Assembly: GCA_017404985.1 (NCBI GenBank)
Contig: JAFRBK010000052.1
Span: forward strand, 1-64,000
Source: Clostridia bacterium
GTDB lineage: Bacteria; Bacillota; Clostridia; Christensenellales; Aristaeellaceae
Length of the DNA: 64,000 nt
Reading direction: 5' to 3'
Part shown: piece by piece, positions 15,724 through 24,529 of the stretch
Layout: each line of letters opens with the position of its first letter
Position numbering within the stretch: the first letter of the stretch is position 1
Made by a program: the position numbers and the translations under genes
The notes under the pieces: model-generated
What the model was told of the DNA's origin: nothing
Database searches by the model: none
The model's input: the letters and a program-made list of their open reading frames with translations, nothing else

Positions 15724-16384
15724 ATAATGTCAATTGAGGACTCTCTCTTGTTTTACCATCGAAACCCTTTTAGGTACGGGATATGCCCTCTTTCATCGTC
15801 TTGAATTGTAAGAAAGTGACGTCCATATCTAGTGGGACCAATCCGCCCGGTAATGCCGCTTGTTACAGTTTTGTTTTCGCTGGACTTCTAGCGAGGTCAC
15901 TTGACATCTTAAGAATTCTAGTCCGCAGTGTGCTTCTCTCAAGCAGATTGAAGCAGAAAACGGGCATTCTACATAAGCGCTATAATTCTGTCATTTCGTC
16001 TTCCGCAGAACAGGAGCAAAGCTTTCGATTTTGGATCTTGGCGGATCACCTGTTCAACGGCTGATTGCATATGTCTTTTTTAGTGGATTATGCATTTCAC
16101 ATCGTTTTCCTGACCGTTTAAATAAAATCATACAACTGACCTTTCTGTGATGTTACACTGTGTTCGCGATCACTAAAAGGAAGTAAACTGTAATGATAGA
16201 ACCAGAAATAGCGCTATCTGATTTCAATTATTCCAATGAGAAATGAGCAGGTCGAGGCACATTGTGACGAATGAATGTAAAAGGAAGTGGTGCCATTGAA
16301 GAAATTGTAAGACATCCTATGTAACAAAATACCGACACAAAGAATCTTTATGTATATAAAACTATATGCTAGGAGACTAGTACA
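15724..16384. other. Gene-free stretch
   Basis: No convincing gene is present. The open frames here show no domain and no ribosome site of note. Near 16193 a 17-codon frame follows AAGGAAG and may be chance. AT content rises toward the phosphoesterase gene. Confidence 0.5.
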
Positions 16385-18337
16385 GTGTGTAAGAAAATGT
16401 TTCTACAATTATCAGATTTACATTTTGGAACTCCGCCAAATCAGATGGAAGATAACTTACGTCAAAGGATAAAAGTTAGTATTATTAGGCAACTTGTCAA
16501 TCATAACATGGAGTTTTCTGGTTTGTTTGTAACCGGCGATATTATATATGGGAAAACAACGAATAAAAGAGATGCTTATTGTGAAGCTGCTAAGTTCATA
16601 AATACAATTTGTGATGTTATGGGGATTAGGCACAATCAAGTATATATTGTGCCAGGAAATCATGATATTGATTTATCAAACAATGAACGAAATGATGCAA
16701 TTCTTCAAACGAGAAATAATTATAGGTGTACAGTTGGCGAGATTGCAGCTTCTGAAAAGAGAAATCTCATCCCAAACGATTATTTTTTGTCTTTCTATAA
16801 AAACGTCACTGGGAGAAAGTACCAGAATAAACATGCTATTCGTTCCGAAAACAGAGGACCGATTGATATTCTTTGTTTGGATTCTTCTATTACCTGCACG
16901 ACAACAGATACAGATGTTGGAAAGTTAATTCTAGGGACTAATGATATTACTTTTGAACTTAATCGTCGTCACAATAAAGATAAACCAATGATTGTCTTAT
17001 CGCACCATGATCCTGACTGGTTACTACCAAATGAGAAAAAAACTCTTATAAATCTTTTGGTTAATAATGCGGCATTTATTTATTGCTGTGGGCATGCTCA
17101 TAATGCTGAATTATACTCGGTAGGTGGAATACGTGACGATGACCGGAGTTTGCCAATTTGTATTTCCCCAGCAATGATGGATGATGGCGAACAAGCTGAT
17201 ATGGGTTACAATGTTATTTGTATTGACACTGATAGCAAAGACTTTAAAGTTGAATCATATATTTATAAAATGGATGGATCTTTTGAAGATCATATATTAT
17301 ATAATAGTTATTTTGATGATCAAGGTTATAAACTGCAAGGATTGATATCACGTAAAGGTGTGCGAATTAACTCATGTGAACTTTTCCTTGCAAGAAGAAA
17401 GAAACATCTAACACTTGCAGAGCTTGGGTTTGGAACAGATATCAATAACTCGATTATTCAAAAGTATGAACACTTACAAGAGAAATATTGCATTGATTCA
17501 ATTGATATTTATCCAAAGTGTGATGAAAAACATATTATTAAATTATCTCGTGCTTTATCAGTTAATCAAAAGCGTTTACTAGGAAATAAATCTTATTACA
17601 AAGATGAGACAAGTCGAATGGAACAATATAAGAGACATAAAGGCCTAAAAAAATATCCATTCCCTATTGCAAAGACAAAGATTGTCGTTTTTGATTTTGA
17701 TGGTACTTTAACAGATAAAGACTTTCAAAAAACATCTTGGGAAAGAATGTGGGAAGCATGCGGCTATTCTGCTACGGATTGCGGAGAATTGGCAAAACAA
17801 TACTTCAGTGGTCAGTTTACCCATCAAGAGTGGTGCGACAAAACTGCAGAGAATTTTATTGCAAGAGGCTTTAGTTTAAAGACATTAGCTGACGTTGCCA
17901 AAAAAACTCGCTTACTTACTGACTGTAATGAGTTAATTGAAAACCTTCACAAAAGGGGGATCAAACTTTTTATTGTATCTGGTTCTGTTGACAAGCTTAT
18001 TCGCATGGTATTAGGCGATACGTTAATTAATTTGTTTGAACGAGTTCAAGCAAACAAGATGGATTTTGATGTTAATGGCATGTTAGAAAGAATTATTAGC
18101 ACGAAGTATGATTTTGAAGGTAAAGCAGAATATATTAAAGGATTCTTTCAAGAAAAATACTCCCCCAATGAAATTGTATTTTTTGGAAATTCGAATAATG
18201 ATGAATCTGTTCATGATACTGGTGTAAAAACTATATGCGTTAATCCTGCTCAGACAGATCGTTATAATACAGAAATATGGAATGACTATATATCTGCAAA
18301 ATCAGCAAATGACTTGATGAAGTTTATCGACGACTAG
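16385..18337 (+). CDS. Metallophosphoesterase - HTH-like - HAD phosphatase fusion
   Basis: A 650-residue protein with three parts. Residues 5-300 form a calcineurin-like metallophosphoesterase with the full metal-binding set: QLSDLHFG, VTGDIIYG, VPGNHDID, VLSHHDPD and CGHAHNAEL. Residues 335-395 resemble an XRE-type HTH (CELFLARRKKHLTLAELG, IIQKYEHL, IIKLSRALSV). Residues 430-645 form a HAD IB-type phosphatase with VVFDFDGTLTDKD, FIVSGSVDKL, GKAEYI and FFGNSNNDES, as in SerB-like enzymes. GTG 16385 follows AGGAG by nine bases. It stands alone, AT-rich, and I know no described protein with this domain order. Two phosphatase active sites in one chain suggest nucleotide or phospho-signal turnover, which is inference. 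Confidence 0.75.
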   Translation: MCKKMFLQLSDLHFGTPPNQMEDNLRQRIKVSIIRQLVNHNMEFSGLFVTGDIIYGKTTNKRDAYCEAAKFINTICDVMGIRHNQVYIVPGNHDIDLSNNERNDAILQTRNNYRCTVGEIAASEKRNLIPNDYFLSFYKNVTGRKYQNKHAIRSENRGPIDILCLDSSITCTTTDTDVGKLILGTNDITFELNRRHNKDKPMIVLSHHDPDWLLPNEKKTLINLLVNNAAFIYCCGHAHNAELYSVGGIRDDDRSLPICISPAMMDDGEQADMGYNVICIDTDSKDFKVESYIYKMDGSFEDHILYNSYFDDQGYKLQGLISRKGVRINSCELFLARRKKHLTLAELGFGTDINNSIIQKYEHLQEKYCIDSIDIYPKCDEKHIIKLSRALSVNQKRLLGNKSYYKDETSRMEQYKRHKGLKKYPFPIAKTKIVVFDFDGTLTDKDFQKTSWERMWEACGYSATDCGELAKQYFSGQFTHQEWCDKTAENFIARGFSLKTLADVAKKTRLLTDCNELIENLHKRGIKLFIVSGSVDKLIRMVLGDTLINLFERVQANKMDFDVNGMLERIISTKYDFEGKAEYIKGFFQEKYSPNEIVFFGNSNNDESVHDTGVKTICVNPAQTDRYNTEIWNDYISAKSANDLMKFIDD

Positions 18338-18764
18338 CCTTGTATATCTAAAGAAAATGGCCCTTGATGGACGATATCTGCATTGTCGATCATGTACTGT
18401 TGGCTATGGGGTTTAAAATGTTGATGATTAAAACATCAAAACTAAAAAGAGCAAATTACTATAACGAGGCATATCTTTTTCTTGGGTAGCCGCTTTTTCG
18501 TTATCTGTTAGCTCGGCCATGTTGCATCACTCTCTTCCTTCCAAATTGTTATTATGATAAAAACATAAATGCGAATGAAACAAATAAGGATGATCGGAAA
18601 AATTCATGATGAAAAAAGCGATTGCCTTGTTAATGATATTGTCTCTTTTCCTTCTATCCTCTTGCAGAAGCAGTAATGCAATCCGTTATGACCATACATC
18701 GCTTTGAGGATCGTAAATACTTCCTGTGGGAATATGCAATCAATATATTACCAAATCAAAACCA
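18338..18764. other. Degraded stretch with small remnants
   Basis: This region holds a broken lipoprotein start (18606-18707). On the minus strand there is a 30-codon frame from 18522 (MAELTDNEKAATQEKDMPRY) behind a GGAAG-type site. Neither is convincing as a full gene. The rest shows nothing I recognise. Confidence 0.45.
18606..18707 (+). pseudogene. Lipoprotein signal-peptide remnant
   Basis: The frame MMKKAIALLMILSLFLLSSC followed by RSSNAIR is a typical lipoprotein signal peptide with lipobox LLSSC, but it ends after 33 codons at TGA 18705-18707. It is most likely the 5' end of a deleted lipoprotein gene. Confidence 0.6.
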
Positions 18765-19052
18765 TTATAAAAAGTCTCTTAAGATTTCCGCATCTGCTGC
18801 TTTGTATGAAGATGCAATGTCTCTGTTTTCTTGAGATAAAAGCTTTAGTTGATTTACCAATTCAGACAAATGATTTGTGGATTCCATGGTTTTGCTAATG
18901 CTTATTTGTAGCGCTTCTGAGTTGTTCAGGTTTTTAAGCGTATTTAAGTATCCAATAATACGATTTTGTAGATTCACTAATTCAGCACTTGCAAATTCAA
19001 TACGTTGGCTCAATTCTTCAATCTCAATTGGAGTTATTTTAATTGTACTCAT
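18765..19052 (-). CDS. WXG100/ESAT-6-like small helical protein
   Basis: A 95-residue, almost wholly helical protein. It starts IKITPIEIEELSQRIEFASAEL and ends IASSYKAADAEILRDFL, the pattern of WXG100/LXG-associated type VII secretion substrates and partners (helix, turn, helix, about 95 residues). The Trp-X-Gly turn itself is missing (LNNSEA at that point). No EssC ATPase or toxin gene lies next to it. ATG 19052 follows AAAGGA. Confidence 0.6.
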   Translation of the reverse strand: MSTIKITPIEIEELSQRIEFASAELVNLQNRIIGYLNTLKNLNNSEALQISISKTMESTNHLSELVNQLKLLSQENRDIASSYKAADAEILRDFL

Positions 19053-19728
19053 GAATTATTTATCCTTTGATTATTTAATTTGACATGAAACATATTACAA
19101 GCTTTTATTCATATGATGTGTGTGAGCCTCTGTCGGATGCCCCTTCTGACGCTCACATCATAAATATAGATCATTTGTATTGGCATTTTGTTACATAAGA
19201 TCTTTTCCCGTTTTCTTCTCCTGCTTTGCAAAGAAAATTCAGGATCCGCTTTGCCACAAAATTGGCAAAATTTTGAAATCTGAGGAGAAGACGAGAGAAT
19301 GTAACGCTTTTTTTCTTTTTCAAGTCTTATAAAACAGAACACAACAGAAACAGAATCAGCCATGTGGTGAATCAAATAATCCGGATAATTGGTGTACAAA
19401 CTAAAATCATCAATGTTGACAGTTAATCTTCCATATTCAAAAGGGAATAATTAGCTGAAAAAGCAAGCATGCGATTTGTTATAAGAATTACAGACGAAAA
19501 CGGCAGTGTAGGGTTAAGAAAATATGGCGTCCCAAGTGGTTGAGATCCTTTTCTTTTGTTACATAAATTAATCCTGATCATGTGAAATAAGTGCAGGATG
19601 ATTTGCAAATGGGAGAACACAATGGGATTCCATCTATCCGGCAATCAGAGCACCGCCTAACAGAAACCTGACGGATTTTGTACAGGCAACCGACAGGGAT
19701 TCTGAATATAATACAGGTGGTGATTGTA
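19053..19728. other. Gene-free stretch
   Basis: No supported gene. It holds a nested inverted repeat at 19112-19162. The minus-strand open frames at 19109-19399 and 19423-19644 show no domain or good ribosome site. Confidence 0.5.
19112..19162. repeat. Nested inverted repeat
   Basis: TATGATG(TGTG)TGAGC pairs with GCTCACATCATA with a four-base bulge. Inside, GTCGGA pairs with TCTGAC. No T-run follows, so this is not a clear terminator; it could be a site for a DNA-binding protein or a structured RNA. Confidence 0.4.
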
Positions 19729-20031
19729 ATGATTGATCTGAAAAGGATCATCTCGGTTAGATTGGTTCAACTGAGGTTGGACGCTAAACTCTCGCAGGAA
19801 GAATTTGCGGCGGCAATTGGCATTAGCCGGTCAGCTGTTAGAGGATGGGAGATCGGTGAATATCTTCCGAATGCGATCATGCTTCAGAAAATCTCCGAAT
19901 TCTACAAGGTCCCGATCGATTATCTGTATGGCAGAGAGCTCATGGAAATAATACCAGGGTCAAAACTGCCGATGGAAATCACCCTTCAGATCGGCATTCT
20001 GGTCCGAACAATTGAGGAACAGATGAGCTGA
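19729..20031 (+). CDS. XRE-family regulator near the integrase
   Basis: A 100-residue regulator. The HTH is at residues 5-65 (ISVRLVQLRLDAKLSQEEFA, GISRSAVRGWEIGEYLP, ISEFYKVPIDYLYG). The C-terminal part is short and unassigned. I chose ATG 19729, which has AGGTGG eight bases upstream; the longer frame lacks a site. In Tn916-like elements small XRE regulators in this position control excision and transfer genes, so a similar role is likely. Confidence 0.85.
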   Translation: MIDLKRIISVRLVQLRLDAKLSQEEFAAAIGISRSAVRGWEIGEYLPNAIMLQKISEFYKVPIDYLYGRELMEIIPGSKLPMEITLQIGILVRTIEEQMS

Positions 20032-20426
20032 TCAGTTGATCGAACCTTGACAGAAGAATATCCGGACAACAGATACAGTTCCCCGGGAGAAGGAGCGGGC
20101 ATGCGGCGGCGCGATGAAGGAAAACGAGCGATACACGCAACGCATGGAACTGTCTGTGGCAGGACAGCGCGCGACGATATTTTCCGGGCGATAATGATAC
20201 TTCCTCACGGCCACCCACCAGACTTGCGGTGGAGATCCTGCGGTGCATGACAGTTTTATAGAAAACATCGGTACTGTGGGACTATGAGCGGTTGCCAGCC
20301 GCTGTCTGTTGTTCGCCTTTTTGCCGAGGGAAAGGAAGATACGGCAAAAGCAAATTAGATCGATAGTCATATGGTCAGGCATCGGACCTCCGGTGCCTGG
20401 TTTTAAAGGAAACCATGGAGGTCGTC
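20032..20426. other. Gene-poor stretch ahead of the excisionase
   Basis: No protein is supported. A small hairpin AGCGG/CCGCT lies near 20285-20300 and a strong terminator at 20376-20404. A short untranslated transcript ending at that terminator is possible. Confidence 0.45.
20376..20404 (+). terminator. Terminator upstream of the excisionase gene
   Basis: CAGGCATCGG, a four-base loop and CCGGTGCCTG form a 10-bp stem (one G-T pair), followed by GTTTT. No gene ends close by, so it may end the regulator transcript or act as an attenuator for excisionase and integrase. Confidence 0.7.
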
Positions 20427-20630
20427 ATGATGGAAAGAGAGATACCAGTTTATGAAAAGTATGTGCTGTCCACAGAGGAAGCTTCTGATTATTTCCATAT
20501 TGGAGTTAACCGACTACGGAAAATGATCCGGGACGAACCGGAAGCGGAGTGGATTCTCTGGACAGGAAGCCACGCGGCCATTAAACGCAAGCTGTTTGAA
20601 AAGAAAGTCGATGCAATGAGCGCTGTTTGA
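20427..20630 (+). CDS. xis: Excisionase, Tn916 Xis type
   Basis: A 67-residue basic protein matching the Tn916 excisionase plan: REIPVYEKYVLSTEEASDYF, then NRLRKMIRDEP, IKRKLFEKKVDAM. Such proteins bend DNA and steer the integrase toward excision. ATG 20427 or 20430 both fit the GGAGG just upstream; an earlier ATG at 20415 lacks a site. The integrase gene follows 109 bases later, separated by an inverted repeat that contains a TATAAT. Confidence 0.88.
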   Translation: MMEREIPVYEKYVLSTEEASDYFHIGVNRLRKMIRDEPEAEWILWTGSHAAIKRKLFEKKVDAMSAV

Positions 20631-20666
20631 TAATTACAATAAAAAATGCACAGATGAAATCCTCGT

Positions 20667-20714
20667 AAGAACTCTTTCGGTATGGTATAATCACCATGAA
20701 TCGAAAGAGTTCTT
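20667..20714. promoter_or_regulatory. Nested inverted repeat with TATAAT ahead of integrase
   Basis: AAGAACTCTTTCG (20667-20679) pairs perfectly with CGAAAGAGTTCTT (20702-20714). Inside, ATGGT pairs with ACCAT, and TATAAT (20686-20691) lies in the centre. This looks like a promoter overlapped by an operator, or a site where excisionase or a regulator binds. Confidence 0.6.
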
Positions 20715-20739
20715 TGCGCTATAAGGGAAAGGAGGGTTT

Positions 20740-21933
20740 ATGTCTGGAAAGCGCAAAGATAAAAAAGGTCGAATACTGAGAGATGGTGAAAGCCAACGGA
20801 AGGATCTTCGTTATGACTACCGCTATACAGATCCTTGGGGAAAGCGTCGCTCTGTTTATGCAGATACGTTAGATGAACTCAGAAAAAAAGAACGCGAGAT
20901 TAAGAAAACGCTCGAAGAAGAATCAGGTGCAAACTATGCTGCAGGTCAAATTTCGATGCTGGATCTGGTAAAACGTTATCTTACGTTGAAGATTGCATCC
21001 CGGTATAACACCAAGATCAATTACAGTACAGTTCTGAATCTACTCACCAAAGATCCTTTTGCTCAACGGCCAATCAGGAGTATCAAAGTGTCAGACGCAA
21101 AACTTTGGTTTATTCGTTTACAGCAGGAAGGCAAGCGATACTGCACGATTACAAACATTCGCGGTGTAGTCAAGCCGGCGTTTGACTTGGCGTGGGATGA
21201 AGAGATCATTCGCAGAAATCCTTTTTCCTTTAAGATTACGGACGCGGTGGTGAATGACACTGTGCCGCGGGTGGCTTTAACTGAGGAACAGGAAACGCGG
21301 TGGATGAGCTTTATTCGGAATGACAAGACATATTCGAAGTATTATGACGAATTTATCGTTTTGTTGGGTACCGGAATGCGAGTCAGTGAATTCTGTGGAT
21401 TGACCAAGAAGGACGTCGACTTTGATAAGCGGGAAATCCATGTAGATCATCAACTGATCAAGGAAAGGCATAAGGATCACCGCAGTTATTTTGTTGAAAA
21501 AACCAAGACGGTCAGCGGATGCAGGGTCATCCCGATGACGGACGAGGTTTACGAAAGCCTGAAGCGCATCGTGGATAAGAGGAAGAAACCGAAGACGGAA
21601 TTGATCGTTAACGGATATACCGGATTCATTCTGCTGGATACGAACGGCAATCCAAAGGTGGCACTGCACATTGAAAATGAATGTCGCTGGGCGATGTACA
21701 AGTACAACAAACTGCATCCGAACGAACCGTTACCTCACATCACGCCGCATGTGTATCGACACACGTTCTGCACGAGGATGGCTCAGAAGGGGATGGAAGT
21801 GAAAGCGCTTCAGTATCTAATGGGGCATTCAGATGCATCCGTGACGATGAATGTTTATACACATTCCAATTATCAGTATGCGGCGGAGCAGCTGAAGTTG
21901 ATCACGAAGAAAAAGGATGAAAACGCGATGTAA
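20740..21933 (+). CDS. int: Tyrosine integrase, Tn916 family
   Basis: A 397-residue tyrosine recombinase. The N-terminal arm-binding domain covers residues 1-60 (RKDLRYDYRYTDPWGKRRSV). The core-binding SAM-like domain covers 70-160. The catalytic domain covers 175-385 with Arg in TGMRVSEFCGL, His-x-x-Arg in HVYRHTFC, His in LMGHSDAS and the nucleophile Tyr in VYTHSNYQ. It should integrate and excise the element that holds the left part of the window. ATG-like start at 20740 follows AAAGGAGGG. Downstream lie TACGCCA repeats and then GC-rich chromosomal genes, so it sits at the right end of the element. Confidence 0.95.
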   Translation: MSGKRKDKKGRILRDGESQRKDLRYDYRYTDPWGKRRSVYADTLDELRKKEREIKKTLEEESGANYAAGQISMLDLVKRYLTLKIASRYNTKINYSTVLNLLTKDPFAQRPIRSIKVSDAKLWFIRLQQEGKRYCTITNIRGVVKPAFDLAWDEEIIRRNPFSFKITDAVVNDTVPRVALTEEQETRWMSFIRNDKTYSKYYDEFIVLLGTGMRVSEFCGLTKKDVDFDKREIHVDHQLIKERHKDHRSYFVEKTKTVSGCRVIPMTDEVYESLKRIVDKRKKPKTELIVNGYTGFILLDTNGNPKVALHIENECRWAMYKYNKLHPNEPLPHITPHVYRHTFCTRMAQKGMEVKALQYLMGHSDASVTMNVYTHSNYQYAAEQLKLITKKKDENAM

Positions 21934-21945
21934 GCTGTCCGAATT

Positions 21946-22009
21946 CGTACGCCACAGATACGCCGAAAACCCAAAATCGTACGCCAATTGGACGCAAAAT
22001 CGTGGCGTA
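21946..22009. repeat. TACGCCA repeat cluster, probable integrase arm sites
   Basis: The heptamer TACGCCA occurs at 21948-21954 and 21980-21986, as TACGCCG at 21959-21965, and inverted as TGGCGTA at 22003-22009. It is placed between the integrase stop and the first GC-rich gene. Clustered short repeats next to int are typical of integrase arm-type sites near an element end. The attachment core itself is not identified because the other end is not visible. Confidence 0.6.
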
Positions 22010-22115
22010 AATACGTGCCAAAACGTGTAAATTGGTGCGATAGTCAAAAAATGAGGCGAGCGAGAGCCATTGAAAATAAAGGTTTTCATGACAATAAGTG
22101 AGGGAAAATTCGGAA

Positions 22116-23255
22116 ATGGTCAAAATCTTATTTATCTGCCACGGCAATATTTGTCGTTCACCAATGGCGGAGTTCATCATGAAGAAGCTGGTACAGGACG
22201 TGGGAAGGGAAGCGGAATTCCGGATTGAGTCCGCTGCCACCAGCTGTGAAGAGATCGGGAACCCGGTCTACCCTCCGGCCAGGCGGGAACTGGCCGCACA
22301 TGGCATTTCCTGTAGCGGGAAAACGGCCCGGCATCTGGAAAAAAAGGATTACGGGACGTTCGACTATCTGATCGGAATGGACAGGATGAACATGCGGAAT
22401 ATGGAACGGATCTGCGGGGGAGATCCGGAAAGGAAAATGTACCGGATGCGGGATTTCACGGATCATCCGGGAGAAGTTGACGATCCATGGTACACGGGAA
22501 GGTTCGCGGAAGTGTACGCGCAGATTCTGGAAGGATGCAAAGGCCTGCTGGCAAAATGTGGGGGTGAAAAACCGGCGCCGGAAGGTGGAAAATTTGCGTT
22601 TCTCTTTGATCTGGACGGAACGTTGCTGAATACTCTGGAGGATATCGCGGACGCCATGAATTACGCGCTCCGTTCGGCGGGACTCCCGACCTGGGAGACA
22701 GAGAAGTATCGCTACATGGTGGGTAATGGTGCGAAGGTTCTGGCGGAGCGGGCGGTAGGAGACCATCCGGAGATGGCTGGTCAGGTGCTGAAAACCTACC
22801 AGCATCAATATGAAACGCATCTTCGGGTGAAAACCCGCCCATATGAGGGAATGACGGAAGCGCTCAGGAAACTGGCTGCCGGAGGGAACGCGCTGTGCGT
22901 GCTCTCCAACAAGCCGGACGCGGACACCCGGAGTCTGATAGCCGATTGTTTCCCTGACATCCCCTTTATGCATGTGCAGGGCCAGCTGCCGGGCGTTCCA
23001 CGCAAGCCGGATCCCACTGCGGCGCTGGCCATCGTGGAGAAAGTTGGTATCCCGTCGGAACGGTTTATTTACGTGGGGGATTCGGGAGTGGATATGGTTT
23101 GCGCCAGCCGGGCGGGAATGCGGGCCGTGGGTGTTCTATGGGGGTTCCGAACCCGGGAGGAACTGCTTGAGAACGGGGCGGAACGGTTGATCCGGCATCC
23201 GGGGGATCTGCCGGGCATTGTTGAAAGGATGGGGAAAGAATGGGATTCCTCATAA
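22116..23255 (+). CDS. LMW protein-tyrosine-phosphatase fused to a HAD hydrolase
   Basis: A 379-residue two-domain protein. Residues 1-150 are a low-molecular-weight protein tyrosine phosphatase with the P-loop ICHGNICRSPMAE and the acid Asp in VDDPWYTG. Residues 165-375 are a HAD phosphatase of the Gph (phosphoglycolate phosphatase) type, with FLFDLDGTLLNTLEDI, VLSNKPDAD, PRKPDPTA and YVGDSGVDMVC. The linker is about 15 residues and the frame is continuous, so this is a real fusion. I chose ATG 22116 over GTG 22098 since GAGGG lies ten bases upstream. It is the first GC-rich gene after the mobile element. Confidence 0.85.
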   Translation: MVKILFICHGNICRSPMAEFIMKKLVQDVGREAEFRIESAATSCEEIGNPVYPPARRELAAHGISCSGKTARHLEKKDYGTFDYLIGMDRMNMRNMERICGGDPERKMYRMRDFTDHPGEVDDPWYTGRFAEVYAQILEGCKGLLAKCGGEKPAPEGGKFAFLFDLDGTLLNTLEDIADAMNYALRSAGLPTWETEKYRYMVGNGAKVLAERAVGDHPEMAGQVLKTYQHQYETHLRVKTRPYEGMTEALRKLAAGGNALCVLSNKPDADTRSLIADCFPDIPFMHVQGQLPGVPRKPDPTAALAIVEKVGIPSERFIYVGDSGVDMVCASRAGMRAVGVLWGFRTREELLENGAERLIRHPGDLPGIVERMGKEWDSS

Positions 23256-23274
23256 AATGATTTGTCGATCATAA

Positions 23275-23302
23275 GGCGCTTCCGCCGAGGGGCGGAAGCG
23301 CC
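23275..23302. terminator. Strong terminator between convergent genes
   Basis: GGCGCTTCCGCC and GGCGGAAGCGCC form a perfect 12-bp stem with a four-base loop, followed on the plus strand by GTAGTTTT. It can stop the phosphatase transcript and perhaps the malK transcript coming the other way. Confidence 0.85.
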
Positions 23303-23322
23303 GTAGTTTTGCCGGGAAATTG

Positions 23323-24450
23323 TCAGCCGTTGATCAGGCTGGCTTCGGTTTCGGGATCGAACAGGTGAACGACCTTGGCCGGGAAGGTGATGTAGAGTTT
23401 GTTCCCGTAGGCCAGGCTGCTGCGCTGTTCTTTGGTCAGGTCCACTGTGGGCAGGCGGACGATGATGCGGTCGCCGTTTTTGCTGGAGAGGTGCAGGTGC
23501 AGCTCGCTGCCCATCATCTCGTTGACGTCGATGGTGCACTCGATTGCGTTCTGCGTGCTGTCGAACAGCACGGTGGTATGCTCCGGACGGACGCCCAGAA
23601 TAATATCCTTGCTGCCGATGCCTTTTTGGGCCAGGACCTGATTCTGGTCCTCGTTCAGGGCGATCTTCGATCCCAGCAGCTCTACGGCATAGCCGCTGTC
23701 TTCCTTCACCAGATGGGCTTTGAGGAAGTTCATCTGTGGGCTGCCGATGAAGCCGGCGACAAACAGGTTCACCGGCGTATCAAAGACTTCCTGCGGGGTG
23801 CCGACCTGCTGGATATAGCCATCCTTCATGACCACGATCCGGTCTCCCAGGGTCATGGCTTCCGTCTGGTCATGGGTGACATAGACGAAGGTGGTGTTCA
23901 CCCGCTTGCGCAGGAGAATGATCTCTGCACGCATCTGGTTCCGCAGTTTCGCATCCAGGTTGGACAGCGGCTCATCCATCAGGAAGACCTTTGCGTTCCG
24001 GACGATGGCGCGCCCAATGGCCACGCGCTGGCGCTGGCCGCCGGAAAGGGCCTTGGGCTTGCGGCCGAGGTATTCAGTGATTCCCAGAATATCAGCGGCC
24101 TGGATGACCCGGCGATGAATTTCCTCCTTATCCATTTTCCGGAGGCGGAGGCTGAAGGCGAGGTTTTCATAAACGGTGATATGGGGATAGAGGGCGTAGT
24201 TCTGGAAGACCATGGCGATATCACGGTCTTTTGGCTCTACGTCATTGACGACGCGGTCATCGATTTTCAGGATGCCGTCGGAGATGTCCTCCAGGCCGGC
24301 GATCATCCTCAGGGTAGTAGATTTTCCGCAGCCGGAGGGGCCGACGAAGACCACGAACTCCTTGTCCTTGATTTCCAGATTGAAATCATGGACGGCTACG
24401 ACATTTTTATCATATATTTTTTTGACATGCTCCAGGGTTACGCTTGCCAT
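23323..24450 (-). CDS. Sugar ABC transporter ATPase, MalK/MsmX type
   Basis: A 375-residue ABC ATPase of the carbohydrate uptake (CUT1) group. It shows Walker A GPSGCGKST, the Q-loop, the signature [15 protein letters not shown], Walker B VFLMDEPLSNLDAK and switch His TFVYVTHDQTEAM, and ends in the OB-type regulatory domain (residues 240-375). It powers the permease pair encoded just upstream and perhaps others, as MsmX does. ATG 24450 has AAGGAG nine bases upstream. It is the last gene of the minus-strand malE-malF-malG-malK order. Confidence 0.92.
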   Translation of the reverse strand: MASVTLEHVKKIYDKNVVAVHDFNLEIKDKEFVVFVGPSGCGKSTTLRMIAGLEDISDGILKIDDRVVNDVEPKDRDIAMVFQNYALYPHITVYENLAFSLRLRKMDKEEIHRRVIQAADILGITEYLGRKPKALSGGQRQRVAIGRAIVRNAKVFLMDEPLSNLDAKLRNQMRAEIILLRKRVNTTFVYVTHDQTEAMTLGDRIVVMKDGYIQQVGTPQEVFDTPVNLFVAGFIGSPQMNFLKAHLVKEDSGYAVELLGSKIALNEDQNQVLAQKGIGSKDIILGVRPEHTTVLFDSTQNAIECTIDVNEMMGSELHLHLSSKNGDRIIVRLPTVDLTKEQRSSLAYGNKLYITFPAKVVHLFDPETEASLING

Positions 24451-24529
24451 ATGTTTTTTCTCCTTTCTTCCGCTGCCTCTGATCCAGTTTCCGCCACAGG
24501 CGGCCATCAGAGTTTTTTTATCAGAGCGA

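Noticed and set aside
15783..16064. Plus-strand 93-codon frame
   Set aside because: No ribosome site, no domain, and it lies in a decayed zone next to an IS110 remnant.
19109..19399. Minus-strand 96-codon frame with a CxxC motif
   Set aside because: A CQFCG pattern is present but the start lacks a ribosome site and the end runs through a nested inverted repeat; support is too weak.
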